38,150 nucleotides of DNA from Claveliimonas intestinigallinarum. GTDB lineage: Bacteria > Bacillota > Clostridia > Lachnospirales > Lachnospiraceae. The notes under the pieces were generated by a model. It was not told the DNA's origin, ran no database searches, and saw nothing but the letters and a program-made list of their open reading frames with translations. Numbering within the stretch: the first letter of the stretch is position 1; every line of letters starts with the position of its first letter. This document shows positions 14,028-22,291 of the stretch, piece after piece. Position numbers and translations under genes: made by a program. Location: assembly GCA_019115145.1 (NCBI GenBank), contig DXED01000003.1, forward strand, positions 1 to 38,150, written 5' to 3'.

Positions 14028-16592
14028 CTATTCCATCCGCAGTCTCTCCACCACGCTCTGCTTCTCCAGGTTCAGGAAGCACAGGCAGGGGATGAGAACC
14101 GCCAGGATGAGGATCAGCGGGGTGCACACGCCCAGGGGAAGCAGCGTAAAGCGGAAGGTGGAAAAGTCGTCCGCCGCCGTCACAGCCCGCACGCCAATGC
14201 CCACTGCCAGGGCGCTGACAATCCAGGAGGTAAGAAGGGTCAGCCCTGCATAGTACAGTCCCTCATACACAAGCATCCGGCGGAGCTGCCGCTTCGTCAT
14301 GCCCACGCTCTGGATCACGGCAAACTCCCTCTTCCTGGAGACGATGGCCGTGATCATGGAGTTGGCAAAGTTCAGCACGCCCACCAGGGCGATGATGACG
14401 CTGATGGCGTTTCCCATGACCGCGGAGGATCTGGTCTCCTCCTCGTACTGCTGCGCCATAGTCTGGCGGGAGGTGACGGGAAGCGTCCTGTCCACAGAGG
14501 CAGTGTACCCGTCCAGCAGCTCCTGCATGGCATCCACCTGGCCCTCCTTCACATTGACGTAGAGCCTGCGCATCGTGTTATCCGGATACAGCTCCCGGAA
14601 GGAGTCGGAAGGGATCACATACTCCAGCTCAAGACCTGTGTTCTCTCCCGCCTCCAGAGCCCCGTCCACGACGGAGCTATCCGGCAGCACCACTGCCATC
14701 ACCTGGTAGGTCCTCCCCTCCAGCTCCACCGTCTGGCCGACAGAGGCAGCGGGCAGAGTCTTCCCTCCTTTTGCCTCCTCTTTGGAGATGGACGCAGTGG
14801 ACACGGCCAGGGCATACTCTCCTGTGGCAAAGGCCTCCGGGTCAAAGGATCCTGCCAGGATGTGATCCTCGTCTGTGATCGCCTCCAGTGGAATCCCATC
14901 CAGTCCGAACAGGGTGACTATGGCCTGCTTTTCTTTGATAGAGTTCTCCGCATCCTGGGCCCCCTGGGCATCGTAGCTGGCCCAGTCAGCCAGAATGTCC
15001 TCATTGTAGTAGGCAGCCAGATTGGCGGCTGTCCCATCGTCCATCTGCCAGATAAACTGGTGGGACCAGGCGTGGCCGGTCTCCTCCACTCCGTCCGCCT
15101 GCTCCACCTGGCTTACAAGCTCCTGGTTCAGCGTGGAGCCCTGGGGATCGTAGCCTCCTGTGTAGTCCTCGCTGGAGGCGTCGGAGAGCTCAAAATCAGC
15201 GATAGTCAGGCCGGAGAGATATTTCTCCATATCAAAGGCCGCGTTCTTGGCGTAAAAGCAACTCAGCAGCACAAGTCCCAGGGACAGGGAGCAAACCACC
15301 AGGGCCGTCCGCTTCTTGTTCCGCCCCAGGTTGGCCCAGGCCATCTCGCGGAGGGAGGCGCTGCCCCGCTTCTTTGCCGTCCTCTTCGTCTTATCCGGCG
15401 CGTCACAGGCCCGCAGCGCCTCCACAGGAGACACCTTCCCCGCAAGGCGGGCCGGGCGCAGGCAGGAGATCAGGACTGTGACCCAGGCAAAGAGGGCAGA
15501 TCCAAGGAAGATCACCGGGCTTACCGAGACCACGCTCTCCCCCTCCAGCATGCCAAGGAGGGTGGGGACAAGGAGAAAACCGAGTCCCCAGCCCAGGACC
15601 AGGCCGATGGGGATGCCGATAAGGCAAAGCCTGTTTGCCTGTCCGTAGATCAGCCTGCGGAGCTGCTTTTTCGTCATACCCAGGGTCTTCAGCTTGCCGT
15701 AGAACTGCACATCCGCGGTGACGCTGATCTGGAAAATGTTGTAGATGATGAGATAGCCCGCCACAAAGACAAGGATCATCCCCAGGTACATGGGAAGGCT
15801 CTCTGAAAAGGCCGCAGCCCCCATCTCCGGCGAGTAGGCCAGGTTTACCCCGTACTCCAGCCCGGTCAGGCCTGTGTCTGCCAGGATACCATCCAAGGTC
15901 TCCTCAATGTTCCTGTCACTGTAAAGGCTCACCTGCGCCATGTGGGTACCGAGAATCTGTCCCTCTGACACCGGCCCGTCGGCGCCTCCCGTCATCTGAT
16001 CCGCAAAGGCCCTGGATACCCATGCCATGCTGGCGTAGCTGGAGGCATTTCCCTCCCAGTAGCCGCAGAGGGTGAAAGTGGAGGCTGTCGTCTCCTGGCT
16101 GTTCAGATCTGTCCGCCACTCAAGAGTCACCTGCTGCCCCAGCTCATGGGGAATTCCCAGGTAATCCAGCACGGTGGTGTCCACCGCCAGCTCGTCTTCT
16201 GCCTCCGGCATCCGGCCGGCAGTGGGCCAGGCAAAGGAGTGGGCGGCGTAAGAATCGTCCCCCCAGCGGATCTCGGTCTGATATCCCTTAAGCTCTCTGT
16301 TTTCCGCCACTCCCAGCACAATGCTCTCTCCCACCTCCCTCACGTCCGGGTGGGCGCCGATCAGGGCCGCCTCCTCGCCCGTAATGCTCTTAAAGGAGGC
16401 CTGGGCATCGTAGCCTGTCTGGCGGAAGGTCATCTCCACCATATTTTTGCTCATGCTCTGGGCCAGCGTGAACAGAGTGGTGAACATGAGCGTGGTCATG
16501 AGGATGGCCAGCACAGCCACCACATTACGGCCCCTATTTTTTCTGAAAAGACGGCTACTTAGCGTCTTGATGGGTTGAAATCTTCCTCTCAC
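14028..16592 (-). CDS. FtsX-like ABC transporter permease (full-length copy)
   Basis: 854 residues. An N-terminal membrane helix (VVAVLAILMTTLMFTTLF) is followed by a large extracytoplasmic domain, then a first FtsX block (MILVFVAGYLIIYNIFQISVTADVQFYGKLKTLGMTKKQLRR..) and a second (ISVIIALVGVLNFANSMITAIVSRKREFAVIQSVGMTKRQLRRMLVYEG). The TLGMTKKQ and SVGMTKRQ coupling segments contact the ATPase. The end retains two last helices that the paralogue upstream has lost. Such permeases move peptides, lipids or lipoproteins or act as sensors for a kinase. Start is GTG 16592 with GGGGGT upstream. Last gene of the six-gene operon. Confidence 0.9.
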   Translation of the reverse strand: MRGRFQPIKTLSSRLFRKNRGRNVVAVLAILMTTLMFTTLFTLAQSMSKNMVEMTFRQTGYDAQASFKSITGEEAALIGAHPDVREVGESIVLGVAENRELKGYQTEIRWGDDSYAAHSFAWPTAGRMPEAEDELAVDTTVLDYLGIPHELGQQVTLEWRTDLNSQETTASTFTLCGYWEGNASSYASMAWVSRAFADQMTGGADGPVSEGQILGTHMAQVSLYSDRNIEETLDGILADTGLTGLEYGVNLAYSPEMGAAAFSESLPMYLGMILVFVAGYLIIYNIFQISVTADVQFYGKLKTLGMTKKQLRRLIYGQANRLCLIGIPIGLVLGWGLGFLLVPTLLGMLEGESVVSVSPVIFLGSALFAWVTVLISCLRPARLAGKVSPVEALRACDAPDKTKRTAKKRGSASLREMAWANLGRNKKRTALVVCSLSLGLVLLSCFYAKNAAFDMEKYLSGLTIADFELSDASSEDYTGGYDPQGSTLNQELVSQVEQADGVEETGHAWSHQFIWQMDDGTAANLAAYYNEDILADWASYDAQGAQDAENSIKEKQAIVTLFGLDGIPLEAITDEDHILAGSFDPEAFATGEYALAVSTASISKEEAKGGKTLPAASVGQTVELEGRTYQVMAVVLPDSSVVDGALEAGENTGLELEYVIPSDSFRELYPDNTMRRLYVNVKEGQVDAMQELLDGYTASVDRTLPVTSRQTMAQQYEEETRSSAVMGNAISVIIALVGVLNFANSMITAIVSRKREFAVIQSVGMTKRQLRRMLVYEGLYYAGLTLLTSWIVSALAVGIGVRAVTAADDFSTFRFTLLPLGVCTPLILILAVLIPCLCFLNLEKQSVVERLRME

Positions 16593-16607
16593 AGCAAAGC
16601 ACCCCCT

Positions 16608-17279
16608 TTACTGTGACACGATGCGGCCGTCTTCAATACGGATGACACGGTCCGCCATGCGGGCAATTTCCGGGTTGTGGGTGATCATGACGATGGTCTG
16701 GTGAAACTCCTGGCTGGTGGTCTTAAGAAGACCGATCACATCGTCGCTTGTCCTCGTGTCCAGGTTGCCTGTCGGCTCATCTGCCAGGATGATGGAGGGC
16801 TTGCTGGCCAGAGCTCTGGCAATGGCTACCCGCTGCTGCTGGCCGCCGGACAGGTTGTTCGGCAGATTGTCCAGCTTCTTCGCAAGGCCCAGAAGCTTTA
16901 CGATCTCCATGATAAATTTCTTGTCCGGCCTGCGCCCGTCCAGGGAGATGGGGAGGATGATATTCTCCCACACGCTCAGCACGGGAACCAGATTGTAGTT
17001 CTGGAAAATGAAGCCGATCTGCTTCCTCCTGAAAATGGTGGCCGCCTCGCTGTCAAGCTCTGCCAACTCCGTATCGCCGATGCGGATACTCCCCTCCGTG
17101 GGCGTATCCAGACCGCCCAGCATATTTAAAAGGGTGGACTTGCCGGAGCCGGACGTGCCGATGATGGCGGTGAATTTTCCCCGCTCGATCTCCAGGTCCA
17201 CGCCGTCCAGTGCTTTGACGAGGGCCTCCCCCTTTCCGTAATATTTCTTCAGCCCTGCTGCCTTTAAGATCGCATCCAT
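16608..17279 (-). CDS. MacB/LolD-type ABC ATPase (copy 1)
   Basis: 223 residues, the nucleotide-binding subunit partnering the permease 15 bases downstream. Walker A GTSGSGKST (41-49), Q-loop FQNYNLVPVLSV, signature LSGGQQQRVAIARAL, Walker B IILADEPTGNLD and H-loop MITHN are intact. The ADEPTGNLDT form is typical of MacB, LolD and BceA ATPases. Start ATG 17279 has AGGAGG nine bases upstream. It is clearly paralogous to the ATPase at 19618-20316 (both start with xxGLKKYYGxG), suggesting a duplicated ATPase/permease unit. Confidence 0.93.
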   Translation of the reverse strand: MDAILKAAGLKKYYGKGEALVKALDGVDLEIERGKFTAIIGTSGSGKSTLLNMLGGLDTPTEGSIRIGDTELAELDSEAATIFRRKQIGFIFQNYNLVPVLSVWENIILPISLDGRRPDKKFIMEIVKLLGLAKKLDNLPNNLSGGQQQRVAIARALASKPSIILADEPTGNLDTRTSDDVIGLLKTTSQEFHQTIVMITHNPEIARMADRVIRIEDGRIVSQ

Positions 17280-17303
17280 TTTTTCTACCTCCTGCTGTCT
17301 TGC

Positions 17304-19637
17304 TTAAACAAGACTCACCGCCCCCTCTATGAGTCCTTCGTACAGCACCATCCGCCGGATCTGCCTCTTCTCCATGCCAAGGCTCTGGTACAGGGCAAAT
17401 TCCCTCCTCCTGGTCAACACCTTTGTCATGATCACATTCACAAATCCCAGGATGCTGATGCCAAAGAGGAGCGCTCCCGCGAACACCCCCACCGACACCG
17501 CCGATGCCACGGACTGCCGGAACTCTCCAAGCTCATCGCTTTTTCGCTCCACAGTCACTCCCTCGTCCCGGCGGATGTCGGCTGTCCTCTCCTCAAACCG
17601 GTCTGCTTTGCTGTCATCGATGTTGACCATGATCTGCCGGATATGGATCCCCGGGTACAGCTCCTGCAGCGTGTCCGCCGGCATCACATAGTTCAGCGAG
17701 AACTCTGCAGCCCTGCTGTTCCTTCCCGCCGGGATGCTGCCCCAGTCCGCCACGGCAGCCATGACCGTAAAGGTTCTGCCTCCGATCTCCACCTGGGAGC
17801 CCGCCGGCGCAGAGGATAAGCCCTCCTGGGAGGTAGCCCCCACAGAGAGCACATAGTCCCCTGTGGCAAATTTCTCCGGATCAAATTCTCCGTCCAGAAT
17901 ATCGTAGAACAGGACATAGTCCATCACAAGGCCCTCGGCGCCAATGAGGACGCTCCGGTACTCCCCCGTCTCCTCAAGCGCGTCAAGGCCGGCCACCCAG
18001 CCGGGCTGTCCGGACATAGACTCTTTCCTTGTCACATCTCCGTAATAGCTGTCGATGCCATTGTAAAAATCCACCACCGTCCGGCGCAGCGTCTCGTCGG
18101 CAGTCAGGTCCACCTCGTGGGTGAGAAATTCCCCGTACTCCGTAACCTCCGGGCAGGAGCGCAGCTTCTGCGCCATTTCTTCCGTGATATTGCCGGCCTG
18201 CTCGTTGTATCTCTGGTACTCCCCGCCGCAGGAGGCATCGATAAAGGAGTAATCGCTCAGATACATCTCATCCGCATAGTAGTCCTCATCGTAGCTGATA
18301 TAGCGGATGTAGGCGCTCCCCAGCACGAGGGAGGCCATCAAAAGGGACAGGATCGCTGCCGCAAAGCTCCGCCAGCCTGTCCCCAGCGAGGCCAGCGCCA
18401 GCCGCCAGGCGGTGACCCGCCCTCTCCTTCTCTTCTTCTTTCCACGGTACTCCCGGTTCAGAAAGGCCTGGATCATGGCCGGCGTCCAGCCCTTCATCCG
18501 GAAGGTGGAAAAGTAGCAGCCCGCCCAGGCAGTGAAAAAGGAGAGAAGCACTGCCGCCAGGGCCGGCCACAGATGGAGAAGGCTCAGCTCCAGCCGTATA
18601 CCCGTGTATCCCTCCACAATCCCCCGGGCCAGCCAGAGAAACACGCCAAATCCAAGCACCAGCCCGGCCGGAACGGCAGGGATGCAAAGGAGCAGCGCAT
18701 AAGCGCTGGTAAACAGTCCCGTCTGCCCCGGCGTCATGCCCAGGGCCTTCATAGCCGCCAGAAGGGACAGACGCTCATGCAGGGATACAGTCATAATATT
18801 GTAGATGAGAAGGAAGCCCCCTGCCACCACAAAAAAGCCCGTCAGAAGATAGCTGACTGCCCTTGCGTTTGCGGTGTCCATCCTGGCGGAATTGTAGGAG
18901 AGATTCGTGGTAAAGGACACATCCCCAAGCCCCAGATCTGCCAGGATCTCCTCTGCCTGGTCATCCAGATCCTTCGGCTGCCAGAGCATGACGCCCAGGG
19001 TGACGCTCTCCTTCGCCCCGGTCTCCTCCCGAAGGCGGGACGCCTCCTCTTCAGAGATCCAGGCGCAGGACTCGGAGTGGACATTTTCCCCGGACCAGAA
19101 GCCGCAGAGGGTGAACCGGCCTGTGTGCTCTGTGCCTTCCCCGTCCCTCCATTTCAGCTGGATCACCTTTCCCGTCTCGTGGGGCAGCCCTAAGGAGTCC
19201 AGGGTCATGGTGTCCAGGGCGATCTCTCCCATCCTCTCCGGCATACGCCCCTCCTCGGGGACGGCGCTCACCGTCTCGGCATAGTCCTTATCCGCGGCGG
19301 CCAGACAGATATTCCTGTATTCCAGAAGCTCGTCCCCCAGGGTGCCCAGGCTGCGGAGCTCCACGCTGCTCTCCACACTGTCGTGTCCGCTGATCCGCTC
19401 CGCCTGGTGCTCTGTCAGCCCGGTAAACACAATGTGGCTTGTGGATCCGTACTCCAGCTGATCACTGAGAAGATAAGAGCTGTGGACACTGTCCGCCGTG
19501 AAAAAGACCAGGGTGTAAAGGAGGGTCACCAGCAGGATGGACAGGGACAAAAGAGCGGCCCGCACCCTGTCTGCCCGGATCATGCGCCGGGCCAGGCGCA
19601 GGCAGACCTTTCGGTTGTCATTGGCCAGGAGCGCCAT
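17304..19637 (-). CDS. FtsX-like ABC permease with shortened C-terminus (copy 2)
   Basis: 777 residues, paralogous to the permease at 14028-16592: an N-terminal helix (AALLSLSILLVTLLYTLVFF), a large external domain, a first FtsX block (FFVVAGGFLLIYNIMTVSLHERLSLLAAMKALGMTPGQT) and a second (ALLFGISILGFVNVIMTKVLTRRREFALYQSLGMEKRQIRRMVLYEGLIEG). It stops at AVSLV, where the paralogue continues for about 75 residues with two more helices. The TAA is followed directly by the ribosome-binding site of the next ATPase. The start is ATG 19637, after GGAGGGGAGG, overlapping the ATPase stop by 20 bases; an upstream in-frame ATG at 19715 has less support. Confidence 0.88.
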   Translation of the reverse strand: MALLANDNRKVCLRLARRMIRADRVRAALLSLSILLVTLLYTLVFFTADSVHSSYLLSDQLEYGSTSHIVFTGLTEHQAERISGHDSVESSVELRSLGTLGDELLEYRNICLAAADKDYAETVSAVPEEGRMPERMGEIALDTMTLDSLGLPHETGKVIQLKWRDGEGTEHTGRFTLCGFWSGENVHSESCAWISEEEASRLREETGAKESVTLGVMLWQPKDLDDQAEEILADLGLGDVSFTTNLSYNSARMDTANARAVSYLLTGFFVVAGGFLLIYNIMTVSLHERLSLLAAMKALGMTPGQTGLFTSAYALLLCIPAVPAGLVLGFGVFLWLARGIVEGYTGIRLELSLLHLWPALAAVLLSFFTAWAGCYFSTFRMKGWTPAMIQAFLNREYRGKKKRRRGRVTAWRLALASLGTGWRSFAAAILSLLMASLVLGSAYIRYISYDEDYYADEMYLSDYSFIDASCGGEYQRYNEQAGNITEEMAQKLRSCPEVTEYGEFLTHEVDLTADETLRRTVVDFYNGIDSYYGDVTRKESMSGQPGWVAGLDALEETGEYRSVLIGAEGLVMDYVLFYDILDGEFDPEKFATGDYVLSVGATSQEGLSSAPAGSQVEIGGRTFTVMAAVADWGSIPAGRNSRAAEFSLNYVMPADTLQELYPGIHIRQIMVNIDDSKADRFEERTADIRRDEGVTVERKSDELGEFRQSVASAVSVGVFAGALLFGISILGFVNVIMTKVLTRRREFALYQSLGMEKRQIRRMVLYEGLIEGAVSLV

Positions 19638-20316
19638 ATCCACCCCTCCCCTCCGCAAACCTGCCGTCCTCAATGCGGACGATCCGGTCCGCCGTCTGGG
19701 CAATGTCCAGGTCATGGGTGATCATGACGATGGTCTGGCGGTATTTCCGGTTCATCATCTTCAAAAGTCCCAATACGTTCTGGCCGGACTTTGTGTCCAG
19801 GTTGCCTGTGGGCTCGTCTGCCAGCACAAGGGCCGGCCTGGCAATGAGAGCTCTGGCGATGGCTGTCTGCTGCCGCTGTCCTCCGGACAGCTCCCCGGGC
19901 AGGGCCGACAGCCGGTCCCCAAGCCCCAGCGTCTCCACCAGCTCCTCAAAAAAGGCCCGGTCCGGCCTCTCGTTTCCCATCTCCAGGGGAAACAGGATAT
20001 TTTCCTCCACCGTCAGCATGGGGATCAGGTTAAAATTCTGGTACACAAATCCCACCTTGTTCCTGCGGTACACAGCAAGCCGCGATTCCTTCAGGGTGTC
20101 AATCCTCGTCCCTTCCACCCAGATGCGCCCTTCTGTGGGCCTGTCCTGCCCTCCCAGCAGATTGAGGAACGTGGTCTTGCCGCTGCCGGAGGTGCCCACG
20201 ATCATGGTAAATTTCCCCTTCTCGATCTCCAGGTCAATGCCGTCCAGCGCCTTCACAAGTCCCGCTCCCTGCCCATAATATTTTTTCAGTCCCTCTGTCT
20301 TCGCGATTACTTCCAT
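19618..20316 (-). CDS. MacB/LolD-type ABC ATPase (copy 2)
   Basis: 232 residues from ATG 20316, which aligns with the start of the paralogous ATPase; an in-frame GTG at 20346 with AGGAG close by is an alternative. Walker A GTSGSGKTTF, QNFNLIPMLTV, signature LSGGQRQQTAIARAL, Walker B LVLADEPTGNLD and MITHD are intact. It pairs with the overlapping permease downstream. Encoded directly after the kinase, as in Bce-type modules where the ATPase/permease pair and the two-component system sense and expel cell-wall-active peptides. That role is inferred from layout only. Confidence 0.92.
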   Translation of the reverse strand: MEVIAKTEGLKKYYGQGAGLVKALDGIDLEIEKGKFTMIVGTSGSGKTTFLNLLGGQDRPTEGRIWVEGTRIDTLKESRLAVYRRNKVGFVYQNFNLIPMLTVEENILFPLEMGNERPDRAFFEELVETLGLGDRLSALPGELSGGQRQQTAIARALIARPALVLADEPTGNLDTKSGQNVLGLLKMMNRKYRQTIVMITHDLDIAQTADRIVRIEDGRFAEGRGGYGAPGQ

Positions 20317-20379
20317 TTCCTTTATAGTAAAATCCTTTCCCTTCACTCTCTCCTGTACCTGTCGATGCCGGAGCCTTTG

Positions 20380-21402
20380 TCAGCTTGGCAGGAACACGGA
20401 GAAGACGGAGCCCTTCCCCTGCTCTGACTTCACCGTAATGTAGCCCATCTCCTGCCGGATGATCTCCTGGGCCAGGTAGAGTCCAAGACCCACTCCGTCC
20501 TGCCCGGAGGCCTCCTGAGCCCGGTAAAACCGCTTAAAAATATCGTGGTAATGGTCCGGGTCAATGCCCATTCCCGTGTCCTCAATGTCGATCCTCGTGT
20601 AGATCTGCCAGGGCCGCACCCGCACGGTAATGCTTCCTCCCCGTGGCGTGTATTTCACCGCATTGTCCAGTATATTTCCAATGGCTTCCGCTATCCATCT
20701 GGGATCGTGTCTGACCGCCACATCGCTGCCGCACTCTGTCTCCAGCGCGATCTCCTTCTTCTCCGCCCCGGCCCATACAAGGCTGATGGCCCGGGCAATG
20801 GTGTCCGCAAGAGAGGCCTCCTCCGGCTTCAGCACAAAGGTTCCTGTCTCCAGACGGGACATCTTGATCAGGGACTGCATGAGGAAATCCAGCTTCCCGA
20901 TCTGCCCCTCCATAGTTTCCAGAAACTGCTGCCGCTTCTCCTCCGGCAGGTCGTGCTCCTTTAAAATACCCGCGAACATCCGGATATTCGCCATAGGCGT
21001 TTTGACCTGATGGGAGATATCACTGACCAGCTCCTGAATCGTCTGCTTATCCCTCTGGCTCTCCCTTCTGGCTTCCCTGGCAATGTCGTAAAACTGCAGG
21101 AGCTTTCCCTGCACCTTTGCTGTCAGGCTGTCCTCATAGATCTGAGGCCATCTGTCCGGCTCCCCGGCGATGAAACTGTCCAGGATGTCGCAGAGAGAGT
21201 CGGCAAAATCCGCCACCTGCCGCCGTACCCAGGCACGCCACCAGGCGGCCAGGAGAAAGAGGCCGGCGCAGATCCCAAGGAGCCCATACCGCACCTCCCG
21301 GCGGGGGACATACTCCCACAAAAGCCATGCCATAGCTCCGACCAAAACAATGGCTCCAAGAAATGGCAGCGCCTCCCGAAGCCTTCTCCTCTTCTCTCTC
21401 AT
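20380..21402 (-). CDS. Sensor histidine kinase with a short sensor region (BceS-like layout)
   Basis: 340 residues. Two N-terminal membrane helices (about 12-32 and 38-56) with almost no external loop, the layout of intramembrane-sensing kinases. The H-box SDISHQVKTPMANI contains the phospho-accepting His131; the N-box (AIGNILDNAVKYT), G1 (DTGMGI) and G2 (GVGLGLYLAQEI) mark the HATPase domain. Such kinases usually take their signal from a neighbouring ABC permease, which fits this operon. The start directly abuts the response-regulator stop, with GGGGGAG upstream. Confidence 0.93.
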   Translation of the reverse strand: MREKRRRLREALPFLGAIVLVGAMAWLLWEYVPRREVRYGLLGICAGLFLLAAWWRAWVRRQVADFADSLCDILDSFIAGEPDRWPQIYEDSLTAKVQGKLLQFYDIAREARRESQRDKQTIQELVSDISHQVKTPMANIRMFAGILKEHDLPEEKRQQFLETMEGQIGKLDFLMQSLIKMSRLETGTFVLKPEEASLADTIARAISLVWAGAEKKEIALETECGSDVAVRHDPRWIAEAIGNILDNAVKYTPRGGSITVRVRPWQIYTRIDIEDTGMGIDPDHYHDIFKRFYRAQEASGQDGVGLGLYLAQEIIRQEMGYITVKSEQGKGSVFSVFLPS

Positions 21403-22095
21403 CTATCTCCCCCCTGTCCAGATATAGCCCATGCCCCGGACCGTCTTGATGTAAGTGTGCTCCCCGTCCTCGATCTTGGCCCGCAGACGGTTCATGGTGA
21501 CGGTCAGCGTGTGATCATCAATATAATTTCCCTCGCTGTCCCACAGCTTGCCCAGAAGGGTCTGCCTGGTGAGCACATTTCCCCCGTTCTCCGTCAGCGT
21601 CCGCAGCAACTTGTACTCGTTGGGGGTGATGGCGATCTGCTCCTGTCCCCTCCTGGCTGTCAGAGCGGCAAAATCCAGACACAGAAAGCCGTCCTCCCAC
21701 CGGTCCTTCAGGGCAGTCTCCCGCCCCCCGGCGTGCCGCAGTGCCGCCTCCACTCTCTTGAGGAGGATTTTCATACTGAAGGGCTTTGTCACATAGTCGT
21801 CCGCTCCCAGGTCAAAGCCTGCCACCACGTCCTCCTCCAGGTCATTGGCCGTGAGGAAGATGACGGGCAGGCCGGGATCCCTCTCCTTCAGCTCCCGGCA
21901 AAGGTCAAACCCGCTGCCGTCGGGCAGGTTGACGTCCAGGATAACCAGGTCAAAATCGTCCTCCCCGGCAAGCTGCCGGGCTTTCTTTATATTGTAGGCG
22001 GCCACGGTGAGATAGCCGTTCATATCCAGTTCAAAGCAAAGGCCTGCGCTCAGCGTCAGGTCGTCCTCCACTACCATGATCCTTCCCGCGCTCAT
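21403..22095 (-). CDS. OmpR/PhoB family response regulator
   Basis: 230 residues. Receiver domain with acidic pocket VVEDD (9-12), phosphorylation site Asp54 in VILDVNLPDG and the KPF switch lysine (DYVTKPF). The C-terminal winged helix (ITPNEYKLLRTLTENGGNVLTRQTLLGKLWDSEG..NRLRAKIED) is the Trans_reg_C domain. First gene of the six-gene operon with its own promoter; it presumably controls the downstream ABC genes and possibly itself. Confidence 0.95.
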   Translation of the reverse strand: MSAGRIMVVEDDLTLSAGLCFELDMNGYLTVAAYNIKKARQLAGEDDFDLVILDVNLPDGSGFDLCRELKERDPGLPVIFLTANDLEEDVVAGFDLGADDYVTKPFSMKILLKRVEAALRHAGGRETALKDRWEDGFLCLDFAALTARRGQEQIAITPNEYKLLRTLTENGGNVLTRQTLLGKLWDSEGNYIDDHTLTVTMNRLRAKIEDGEHTYIKTVRGMGYIWTGGR

Positions 22096-22167
22096 GTCTT
22101 ACATTCTCCTTGTCCATAAAATCATACATAAAATCGCGCAGCCGGCCCTTTCGGCGCCGACATCACC

Positions 22168-22196
22168 ATTATATTTCAGCAGGCCCCAAAGGACAA
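22168..22196 (-). promoter_or_regulatory. Promoter of the six-gene two-component/ABC operon
   Basis: Minus strand TTGTCC (22196-22191), 17-nt spacer, TATAAT (22173-22168). It is back to back with the channel promoter; no clear response-regulator direct repeat was identified. Confidence 0.75.
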
Positions 22197-22228
22197 GAGA
22201 AAGCTCTCGCTGCCGGGAACTTTTTCAT

Positions 22229-22256
22229 TTGCAATCCCGGGAATATATTGTACAAT
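22229..22256 (+). promoter_or_regulatory. Promoter of the ion-channel gene
   Basis: TTGCAA (22229-22234), 16-nt spacer, TACAAT (22251-22256). Confidence 0.65.
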
Positions 22257-22291
22257 ATCTGTGAAAGCTTAATGCGGGGAGGGCCTTCGAT

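Noticed and set aside
20316..20346. GTG 20346 as start of the second ATPase
   Set aside because: The spacing to AGGAG is only three bases and the paralogue aligns to the ATG at 20316; kept only as an alternative.
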